A stretch of DNA of 64,000 bases from Micromonospora thermarum (GTDB lineage: Bacteria > Actinomycetota > Actinomycetes > Mycobacteriales > Micromonosporaceae): positions 30,465-94,464 of the forward strand of contig NZ_JAATEO010000026.1 in assembly GCF_012034245.1 (NCBI RefSeq). Reading direction: 5' to 3'. The notes beneath the pieces are model-generated. The model saw nothing but the letters and a program-made list of their open reading frames with translations. It had not been told where the DNA came from and made no database searches. Below are positions 57,605 to 64,000 of the stretch, piece after piece. Numbering within the stretch: the first letter of the stretch is position 1; every line of letters starts with the position of its first letter. Made by a program: the position numbers and the translations under genes.

Positions 57605-58504
57605 CTACTGCCCGTACGCGGAGGCGGCGGCCTCCCGCAGCGCGGCGAGCGCCGTCCGCACCGGCGGTGTGTGCTCGACCGCGTCGTGCACCACCACGTG
57701 GATCGACCGGAGCGGCGTCGGACGGACCACCCGGACGCTGGTCACGCCGTGGGGCAGGTGTGCCGCGCCGAGCGCCGGGAGCACCGTGAGGCCGATGCCG
57801 GCCGCGACGAAGGCGAGCGCCGTCGGGTAGTCGTGCGCCTCGACCCGGAAGGTCGGGCTGAAGCCGGCGGCGGTGCAGGCCTCGATGAGGTTGGCGCGGC
57901 ACCAGCCGCGGGCGAAGTCGTTGTCGACCCACCGCTCGTCGGCGAGGTCGGCCAGGTCCACCTCCTCCTGCCCGGCGAGGTGGTGCCCGGCGGGCAGCAC
58001 GGCCACGTACGGGTCGTCGAGGAGATGGTGGGCGGTGAAGCCCGAGCCGGGGTCGAAGTCGGCGCCCGCCACGACCACCTGGAGGTCGGCGCGTTCCTCC
58101 CGGCTGTCCGGAATGTGTTCGCGCAGTTCCAGGTCGAGTCGCACACCGGGGTGTTCGGTGAGGACGCGCCGCACCACGAGCGGCATCCACGCGGCACCCA
58201 CCGACGCGAAGTACGCGATGGACAGTGCGCCGGTGCGGCCTGCTCGCAGGTCCGCGATCAGCGACTCGGCCGCACCGAGGCGGTCGAGCACCCGGTCCGC
58301 CTCGGCGGCGAGGGCGTGCCCGGCGGCGGTGGGCCGCAGGCCCCGCCCCGCTCGGGCGAGGAGGGTGAGGCCCGTCTCGCGCTGGAGCGCGGTGAGGTGC
58401 TGGCTGATGGCGGACGGGGTGTAGCCCAGGTTGGCGGCGGCCGCCTGGACGGACCCGGACGCGACGACGGAGCGGAAGACACGGAGGCGGTGGACGTCGA
58501 GCAC
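57605..58504 (-). CDS. LysR-family regulator
   Basis: A 299-residue LTTR with HTH (residues 1-60, VHRLRVFRSVVASGSVQAAAANLGYTPSAISQHLTALQRETG) and a periplasmic-binding-like ligand domain (residues 90-295). It starts at GTG 58504. Divergent from the EamA exporter, the classical arrangement in which the LysR protein activates the neighbouring transporter in response to its substrate. Confidence 0.93.
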   Translation of the reverse strand: MLDVHRLRVFRSVVASGSVQAAAANLGYTPSAISQHLTALQRETGLTLLARAGRGLRPTAAGHALAAEADRVLDRLGAAESLIADLRAGRTGALSIAYFASVGAAWMPLVVRRVLTEHPGVRLDLELREHIPDSREERADLQVVVAGADFDPGSGFTAHHLLDDPYVAVLPAGHHLAGQEEVDLADLADERWVDNDFARGWCRANLIEACTAAGFSPTFRVEAHDYPTALAFVAAGIGLTVLPALGAAHLPHGVTSVRVVRPTPLRSIHVVVHDAVEHTPPVRTALAALREAAASAYGQ

Positions 58505-58506
58505 GC

Positions 58507-58537
58507 CACAACAGTAAAGCCTGGCTAAACAGTTGTG
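58507..58537. promoter_or_regulatory. CACAAC-N19-GTTGTG dyad in the LysR-EamA gap
   Basis: CACAAC (58507-58512) and GTTGTG (58532-58537) form an inverted repeat in the 81-bp divergent gap. The centre is AT-rich. Location and spacing suit a LysR tetramer site. Confidence 0.5.
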
Positions 58538-58585
58538 AAGGAACAGTCGCTGGTGCTGAACATTCGGGCGCACGAGAATCGGCAC

Positions 58586-59572
58586 ATGACGCCTGCGCAG
58601 CTCACCGCCGCCCCGAGCCGGCCGGACACCACCGAGGGCGACCGCGCCCGCCCGGCGTACCCCCGGTCCTGGCCGACCGTCGCCGCCGCCGGGACCACGG
58701 TGTTCCTGTGGGCGTCGGCGTTCGTCGGCATCCGCTTCGCCGGCCACGACTACTCCCCCGGCGCCATGGCGCTGGGCCGCATGGCGGCGGCGTCCATCGC
58801 GCTGAGCGCGTTCGTGGCCTTCACCGCCCGGCTGCGACGCACCCGACCCCAGCACGCTGTGCGGGACGCCCCGGCGCCCAGCCGGGCCGCCCTGCCTCGC
58901 GGCGGCACCCTCGGGCTGGTCGCGCTCTGGGGCGTGGCCTGGTTCGGCGGGTACAACGTGGCGCTCAACGCTGCCGAGCGGCTGGTCGACGCCGGGACGG
59001 CGGCACTGCTGGTGGCGGTCGCACCCATCCTCGTCGCGGTGGCCGCGGTCCTCGTCCTGGGCGAGCGGCTCACCGGCCGGCTCGGCGTCGGGGTGGCGAT
59101 CGCCTTCGCCGGCGTCGCCCTGATCGCGGCCAGCGGCTTCACCGGGCACGCCGACAAGGTCGGCGTCGCGCTGGCGCTGCTCTCCGCCCTGCTGTACGCC
59201 TTCGGCGTACTGCTCCAGAAGCGCCTGCTGGCGCGGGTGGACGCCGTGACGATGACCTGGCTCGGCGCGCTGGCCGGGACCGCGGCGCTGCTGCCGTTCG
59301 CCCCCACGCTCCTCGGACAGCTCGCCACCGCCCCGCCGGCGGCCACCCTCGGCATGCTCTACCTGGGCGTGTTCCCGACGGCGGTCGGCTTCCTCGCCTG
59401 GGGTTACGTCCTGTCCCGCTGGACCGCCGGGCGCACCACCGCCGCGACCTACCTGGCGCCGCCGGTGACCGTGCTGCTGTCCTGGACGCTGCTGGGCGAG
59501 GTGCCGGCGCCGCTCGCCCTGCTCGGCGGCGCGCTCTGCCTGACCGGCGTGGTCCTCGCCACGCGCCGCTGA
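58586..59572 (+). CDS. EamA/DMT-family transporter
   Basis: A 328-residue protein with ten membrane segments made of two EamA repeats (FLWASAFVGIRFAGHDYSPGAMALGRM and LLSALLYAFGVLLQKRLLARVDAVTMTWLG begin the halves). Members export amino acids or metabolites by proton exchange. Start MTPAQLTAAP at 58586. Probably controlled by the divergent LysR regulator. Confidence 0.92.
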   Translation: MTPAQLTAAPSRPDTTEGDRARPAYPRSWPTVAAAGTTVFLWASAFVGIRFAGHDYSPGAMALGRMAAASIALSAFVAFTARLRRTRPQHAVRDAPAPSRAALPRGGTLGLVALWGVAWFGGYNVALNAAERLVDAGTAALLVAVAPILVAVAAVLVLGERLTGRLGVGVAIAFAGVALIAASGFTGHADKVGVALALLSALLYAFGVLLQKRLLARVDAVTMTWLGALAGTAALLPFAPTLLGQLATAPPAATLGMLYLGVFPTAVGFLAWGYVLSRWTAGRTTAATYLAPPVTVLLSWTLLGEVPAPLALLGGALCLTGVVLATRR

Positions 59573-59788
59573 CCGACACGACGAGATGACAAGCGCTCAG
59601 CGCATCCGGCTCGACCGCGAGCCCGATCCCGCCGCCGGTGTCCGGTTGGAGACAGCCGCGATGACTCGCACAAGGTGCGTGGCACAGTACGGTCGGTGAT
59701 CTGATCAGCGGTCAGCGGCAGCCCGGTGGCCGGTCGTACGTCAACCGCGGTCGGTAAGGACACCGCCCGTCGATGACCGGATGGTGGC

Positions 59789-61948
59789 ATGCGTGTTCCC
59801 GCTCGCCCACGCCTGGGTGGTGCCCGCCCGTCGATGCCGTCGCGAGGCATCCTGGTCTTCGTCGCCCTGGTGCTGGCGGCGGTTTCAACGATCACTTTCG
59901 CCGTGGACGAACCGAAGTCGGCGACCGTTTCGGACTACCTGAGCCGTTCCTCGGTCGCAGGTCGCCAGGAGCTGCGGATCGGCGTCCTCGTCGACCAGCC
60001 ACTCGGGGCCGCGCGCGACCTGTACGGGGCGAGCAACGGCTTCGACGTCGACCTCGCCCTCGCCCTGGCACGTTCGCTCGGTATGACCGTCCGCTTCCGG
60101 GCGGTGGACCCGACCGATCGGCTCTCCGCCCTGGTGAACGGCCACGTCGACCTCGTGTTCGCCGGCCTGCTCAGGACGCCGGAGCGGGAAGAACTCGTCC
60201 AGTTGGCCGGCCCGTACCTGGAGGGGGGCCTGGTCGTCGCGACCCGGACCACGTGGCCGCCACCGGCCAAGAAGCAGTCACTGTGTGTGGTCACGGGATC
60301 AATCGCCGAGCACGCCGTCGTGCGGACGGGTTCGGTGCCGTTCCGTCACTCGACCACCCGCGACTGCCTCGCCGAGGTGCTCGCCGGCCGCCTGGACGCT
60401 GTCGCTGGTGAGGACATCCTGCTACGCGGCCACGTCCGCGCCGCGGGCGGGCGGCTGAAGCTCTTCCCACTGACTGCGGAGCAGCAGGTGCAGCCCTACT
60501 TCATCGGCGTCGTCCCCGGGGATCCGTTTCTGAGGACGGTCGTCAACTCGTTCCTGCACGCCAGCTACGTCCGGGGGGTGGAGGGCGCCTGGCAGCAGGC
60601 CGCCGACCGCCATCTCGCCAAGGGTGGGTTCACCGGCCGTCAGCCACGGCCGGAGGGAATCATGTTGCGCGGGGCCGGAGACGGACCGCGCGAGAGCAGT
60701 CCGCCCGTCGGGATGCCGCCTGGGGTCACCACCGACACATCACGGTCGGCGCGCCGGTCGAGAACATCCGCGTACCGACGCCGCCGCCGCGTGGCGCGGC
60801 GCTCCGTCCAGCTCAAGGCCGGACCGGGCCCGGCGACCTCCGTACCCGCTGATCCACCGGCACCGCCGGGCGGGCCGACGGCGGCCCAGTTGACCAGGAG
60901 CAGTCCGCTGTCGCCCGGGGCATGGTCGCTGCTGTTCGGTGTGCCGGTCGCCGTCTCGGCGCTCTACCTGTGGATTCAGTCCGGCGGCGACCGCCAGTTC
61001 ACGCTGATGCTGGCCCAGAGCGTGAACCCGATCAACTTTCTCGCGACGGTCAGTCTCTCCGTGGTGTGGATCTTCCCTGCGGTGCCCGCGCTGCTCGTCA
61101 CCGTCGGCGCGGTGGTGCTCAGCAGCGCGGTCGACCGGGCCGACCGGCAGCGCCTGTGCGCCGCGTACGCGGTGGCTCGCTGGACCGCACGGACCCCCGG
61201 CTGGATGATCTGGGCGTCCATGGTGGCCGCCGCCGCCAGCACGCCCCTGGTGTTCGCCCCGGCCTGGGCGCTGGCGCTCCGCGTCGCTCGCCAACCCGCG
61301 GTCACGGAGCGACCGGTGGCCACGGCACGCTGGCCGCGGTGGCTCGCCCTGTGGGCCTTGGGGATGATCACCGGCGCGCTCGCCCTCCGGGCACTCGCCC
61401 GGGGCGAACCCGCGCTCGCCCTGACCATCAGCTGGCCGGTGCTGCTGCTCCTGGCCGGGGTCGACACGCCCCTGCGGCCCACGCACGTTCCGGCCTTCCT
61501 CCGGACGAGTGCCGCTCTGGCCGCGGTGCTCGCGCTCGGTGTCGTGTACGCCGTGGTGACCACGCCGATCCTGCCGTCCACCGCGCTGCAGGTCGCCCCG
61601 CCGGCGCCGCCGAGCAGCACGCCGGGACCGAGTCGAACCGGGACGGCCGCCGACCCGGACGTCGCGGCGGTGGACCCGCCGCTGCGCCATCTGCGTGGGT
61701 ACGTGGTCTCCGTCGACGACGAGTACACCACCGTCCTCTCCGACGCCGGCGGGGTCGAAGCGGTCCGCAACGACGAGGTCAGGTCACGAATCTCGTGCCC
61801 CAGCCTGACCGACCTGCCGGGGGACTCGACGACGGTGTTCGGCCTGCCCCTGCGCGAATCGCTGCTGAAGGCGCTCGCGCGCCAGCAACGCCCGTCGACG
61901 CTGGAGGATCCGCGGTGCATCATCCACGTCGGCGCACCCTTGCGATGA
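59789..61948 (+). CDS. solute-binding (SBP_bac_3) domain fused to a polytopic membrane domain
   Basis: A 719-residue protein. An N-terminal membrane anchor (residues 20-38) is followed by an extracellular family 3 solute-binding domain (about 60-280: LRIGVLVDQPLGAA, GFDVDLALALARSLGMTVRFRAVDPTDRLSALVNGHVDLVFAGL, GSIAEHAVVR, AVAGEDILLRGH). A basic, Pro-rich linker (290-370) leads to about six to seven membrane segments (375-600) and a C-terminal soluble tail of about 110 residues (RGYVVSVDDEYTTVLSDAGG). SBP_bac_3 domains bind amino acids. I know no family with this layout. ATG 59789 follows GGATGGTGG. It stands alone between the EamA and VOC genes. Confidence 0.8.
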   Translation: MRVPARPRLGGARPSMPSRGILVFVALVLAAVSTITFAVDEPKSATVSDYLSRSSVAGRQELRIGVLVDQPLGAARDLYGASNGFDVDLALALARSLGMTVRFRAVDPTDRLSALVNGHVDLVFAGLLRTPEREELVQLAGPYLEGGLVVATRTTWPPPAKKQSLCVVTGSIAEHAVVRTGSVPFRHSTTRDCLAEVLAGRLDAVAGEDILLRGHVRAAGGRLKLFPLTAEQQVQPYFIGVVPGDPFLRTVVNSFLHASYVRGVEGAWQQAADRHLAKGGFTGRQPRPEGIMLRGAGDGPRESSPPVGMPPGVTTDTSRSARRSRTSAYRRRRRVARRSVQLKAGPGPATSVPADPPAPPGGPTAAQLTRSSPLSPGAWSLLFGVPVAVSALYLWIQSGGDRQFTLMLAQSVNPINFLATVSLSVVWIFPAVPALLVTVGAVVLSSAVDRADRQRLCAAYAVARWTARTPGWMIWASMVAAAASTPLVFAPAWALALRVARQPAVTERPVATARWPRWLALWALGMITGALALRALARGEPALALTISWPVLLLLAGVDTPLRPTHVPAFLRTSAALAAVLALGVVYAVVTTPILPSTALQVAPPAPPSSTPGPSRTGTAADPDVAAVDPPLRHLRGYVVSVDDEYTTVLSDAGGVEAVRNDEVRSRISCPSLTDLPGDSTTVFGLPLRESLLKALARQQRPSTLEDPRCIIHVGAPLR

Positions 61949-62026
61949 CCGTCCAACGAACTCGTGTCCGCCTCCAACGCTGTGCACTCGCACGCCAGCC
62001 GGCCGGCGCTGGGAGACCGCGCGTGG

Positions 62027-62731
62027 TCAGTTCCCTCTCAGGCAGAACTCGTTGCCGTCCGGATCGGCCAGCACGACGGCGTCGTCGTCGTAGACGTCGA
62101 GTCGGGTGGCCCCGAGGGAGACCAGCCGCTCGACCTCCGCCTGCTGGTCGCCGCCGGCCACGGCGAGGTCGAAGCGCTGCCGGTTCCTCCCCTGTTTCGG
62201 GGCTACCGGCGGGCCGCCCCACGCGACCTTCGTGCCGCCGTGCGGTGACTGGATCGCGGTCTCCTCGTCCTGGTCCCACACCAGCGGCCAGCCCAGCGCC
62301 TCGCTCCAGAAGAGGCCGGCCTCGCGGGTGCCGTCGCAGGCGAGTTCCCCGAGCAGGCCACACCCGGCGAGGAAGTTGTTGCCGGGTGGGATCACGCAGA
62401 ACTCGTAGCCCTCGGGGTCGGCCAGGACGACGTGCCGCTCCTCGGGGCGCTGCCCGACGTCGAGGTGGCCGCCGCCGAGCCGCAGCGCCGTCGCCACCCG
62501 GTGCTGCTGGTCGGCGGGGCTGTCGCTGGTCAGGTGGAGGTGCATGCGGTTCGGCCGCACCAGTTCCGCGCGGCTCGGGGCGAACCGGAGGCTGAGCTGG
62601 GTGTCGTCGCCGGGCAGGAGCGCGCCGCCGGCGTCCTCGACGACGTCCCGGCCGAGCATGCCGGCCCAGAACCGCGCCAGGCGAGCCGGATCGCGCGCAT
62701 CGAAGGTCACCGCCACCAGTCGCGAGCTCAT
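62027..62731 (-). CDS. two-domain VOC (glyoxalase-like) protein
   Basis: A 234-residue protein with two VOC modules: residues 1-115 (VTFDARDPARLARFWAGMLGRDV, MHLHLTSDS, HVVLADPEGYEFCVIPPG) and 120-234 (LFWSEALGWPLVW, QRFDLAVAGGD, AVVLADPDGNEFCLRG). Each module ends in the ADP-G-EFC block. A small-molecule dioxygenase, isomerase or resistance role is possible; substrate unknown. Confidence 0.9.
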   Translation of the reverse strand: MSSRLVAVTFDARDPARLARFWAGMLGRDVVEDAGGALLPGDDTQLSLRFAPSRAELVRPNRMHLHLTSDSPADQQHRVATALRLGGGHLDVGQRPEERHVVLADPEGYEFCVIPPGNNFLAGCGLLGELACDGTREAGLFWSEALGWPLVWDQDEETAIQSPHGGTKVAWGGPPVAPKQGRNRQRFDLAVAGGDQQAEVERLVSLGATRLDVYDDDAVVLADPDGNEFCLRGN

Positions 62732-62937
62732 CAGGCCACCGTAGAGACGGGCCAGCAGGGCAACAACGAAATAAGCTGGTCACCGGGTCGGGCCGACCAA
62801 CGTCACCAGCGAATCCCTTCCGCCAGCCCGCGCCCGGGGGGCCCCGCAGCCATGCCGCCCTTTCCGATCGAACGGCGTATGGAGTTGTGGCAGATAACCC
62901 AGTCGATGCTCGCCATGCCGGCTGTTAGCGTCGTGCC

Positions 62938-63477
62938 GTGTTCGCCACCGAACGGGTCCGACTGCGCCCACCCACGCCTGACGACGCGCCGAACCTGTTC
63001 CTTCTGAAGAGCGATCCCGAGCTGCACCTGATCACCGACGGCGAGCCGTTCCTGCCGCGCCACGTCGGCCAGCTCCGGGCGTGGCTGGAGAAGCAAACCA
63101 CCGAGCCGCCCGACGGCCAGTCGCCGGTGTTCCTGCTGGCCGAGACCGTGGCCGACGGCACGTTCCTGGGTCGCGGCGTGCTGTGGGGGATCAACACGTT
63201 CAACGGGTACGCCCATCTCGGCATCGCGCTGGTCCCCGAGGCGCGCGGCCAGGGGTACGGGACCGAGGTGATCCGGCTGCTCTGCCGGTACGGCTTCCGC
63301 AACCGCAACCTGCGCCGGCTGGAACTGGAGACGCTGGCCAGCAACGTGGCCATGCGGCGGACCGCGGAGGCGTGCGGCTTCACGCAGGAGGGCATCCAGC
63401 GGGAGCGCGAGTACGACGGCGACGGCTTCGCCGACTTTGTGCTCTACGGCCTGCTCCGGCGCGACTGGAAGCCGTAG
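62938..63477 (+). CDS. GNAT-family N-acetyltransferase (RimJ/RimL-like)
   Basis: A 179-residue acetyltransferase. FATERVRLRPPTPDDAPNLF, LGIALVPEARGQGYGTEVIRLLCRYGF (acetyl-CoA loop RGQGYG) and LETLASNVAMRRTAEACGFTQEGIQRERE are canonical. It probably modifies a protein N-terminus or a small molecule. GTG 62938 is the only start at the conserved N-terminus. Confidence 0.92.
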   Translation: MFATERVRLRPPTPDDAPNLFLLKSDPELHLITDGEPFLPRHVGQLRAWLEKQTTEPPDGQSPVFLLAETVADGTFLGRGVLWGINTFNGYAHLGIALVPEARGQGYGTEVIRLLCRYGFRNRNLRRLELETLASNVAMRRTAEACGFTQEGIQREREYDGDGFADFVLYGLLRRDWKP

Positions 63478-63574
63478 CCGGGCGGCTGCCCACCCGGTTC
63501 GATCCGGAACTACGCCCGGCCGGACCGCGAGCGGGAGCGCGGTGCCACCGGGCGACGCGTCGCTACGCTGGGGC

Positions 63575-63934
63575 ATGCTCGAAGCCGGCAGCCGCATGCG
63601 TCACCAGCCGCCCCCACTGGCCGTCGTCTTCGAGGCGCTCACGACGCCCGACCGTGATCCCGCGCGTCCCTGGCTGCGGCTGCTCGACGACGAACAGGCA
63701 CCCCGGGTCGTGCGCGCTGAGCACCCGCACCTGGTCGTCTGGTCGTCCCTGTGGCCACGGCGGCCAGACGCCGAGGTGCATTTCCACCTGGCGGCCGACG
63801 GTAGTTACGGAACCCAGCTGCGCTGGACGCTCCTGGTCGCCGAGCCCCTACCGGACCCGTCGCTGCTCGGGCACCTGCGGAAGCGGCTCAACCTACTGAT
63901 CAACGAGAACCTGCGCTCCACCTTCGGCCAGTAG
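63575..63934 (+). CDS. short hypothetical protein (SRPBCC-like)
   Basis: A 119-residue protein beginning MLEAGSRMRHQPPPLAVVFEAL, with a beta-rich middle (LVVWSSLWPRRPDAEVHFHL, YGTQLRWTLLVAEPLPD) and C-terminal helix LLGHLRKRLNLLINENLRSTFGQ. The layout resembles a small SRPBCC fold, but the match is loose. Same strand as the GNAT gene, 97 nt downstream. Confidence 0.7.
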   Translation: MLEAGSRMRHQPPPLAVVFEALTTPDRDPARPWLRLLDDEQAPRVVRAEHPHLVVWSSLWPRRPDAEVHFHLAADGSYGTQLRWTLLVAEPLPDPSLLGHLRKRLNLLINENLRSTFGQ

Positions 63935-64000
63935 GCCAACCATCCCCGACGCGGCACGCTCACCGGGTGAGGCCCACCAGCGTCGCGAGCCGCGCAACGC

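Noticed and set aside
59586..59699. 37-codon ORF between the EamA gene and the SBP fusion gene
   Set aside because: Too short, no ribosome site and no recognisable sequence.

Overview
The window is high-GC actinobacterial DNA with many GTG starts (and two TTG starts), Shine-Dalgarno sites of the GGAGG type, a single-protein GpgS, aa3-type CtaD, SecA2, GAF-ANTAR and sigma-STAS proteins. Together with long intergenic inverted repeats that carry words such as GATCTTGCACTT and GATCATGGAC, this suggests a Micromonosporaceae chromosome, probably Micromonospora. The genus is an inference. I saw no rRNA, tRNA or CRISPR array. One insertion sequence (IS110 family) is present.

Layout. 0-3.4 kb: an EccC/FtsK-like ATPase and a coiled-coil membrane partner that overlap by 4 bp. 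3.4-5.0 kb: a JmjC (cupin_4) oxygenase directly behind a tandem-repeat Gly/Ala/Asp peptide, the most system-like pair in the window. 5.2-9.9 kb: PIG-L deacetylase, two DUF72 proteins, DUF2267, a DksA/TraR zinc-finger protein and a uridine-kinase-like protein without a P-loop. 10-12.6 kb: two receiver-less winged-helix regulators, one of them behind a cysteine dioxygenase-rhodanese pair. 12.6-16.3 kb: ankyrin, DUF3500, methyltransferase, DUF2231 and GAF-ANTAR genes. 16.5-24 kb: SecA2, an MDR dehydrogenase/Gfo-Idh-MocA pair, then gpgS, a GT4 glycosyltransferase and DUF4383.

24-28 kb: ctaD lies between a STAS-HATPase protein and a sigma factor fused to STAS. Both STAS domains lack the phosphorylatable serine. 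28-36 kb: a large unrecognised protein, an Rv2629/Vms1-like protein, small membrane proteins, a haloacetate-dehalogenase-like hydrolase, a glutamate-cysteine-ligase-like enzyme and a 7-TM protein. 36-38.3 kb: a secreted GH11-CBM2 xylanase and a scar holding an HxlR remnant beside a truncated membrane protein.

38.4-43.7 kb: a redox/detoxification run on the minus strand (two Asp-nucleophile hydrolases, MsrA, a thioredoxin-like protein with one active-site Cys, DUF1223) opposite an AhpD-like gene. 43.7-50.3 kb: small enzyme/regulator pairs (WYL with DinB-VOC, ArsR-AHSA1, AHSA1 opposite GNAT around a 25-bp palindrome) interrupted by the IS110 element. 50.4-54.9 kb: a sortase substrate with its class F sortase, an NAD-dependent epimerase, a secreted trypsin-like protease and DUF6223. 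54.9-64 kb: a NarL-type two-component system, a transglutaminase-like protein, a LysR-EamA pair, a solute-binding/membrane fusion protein, VOC and GNAT proteins and a short unknown protein.
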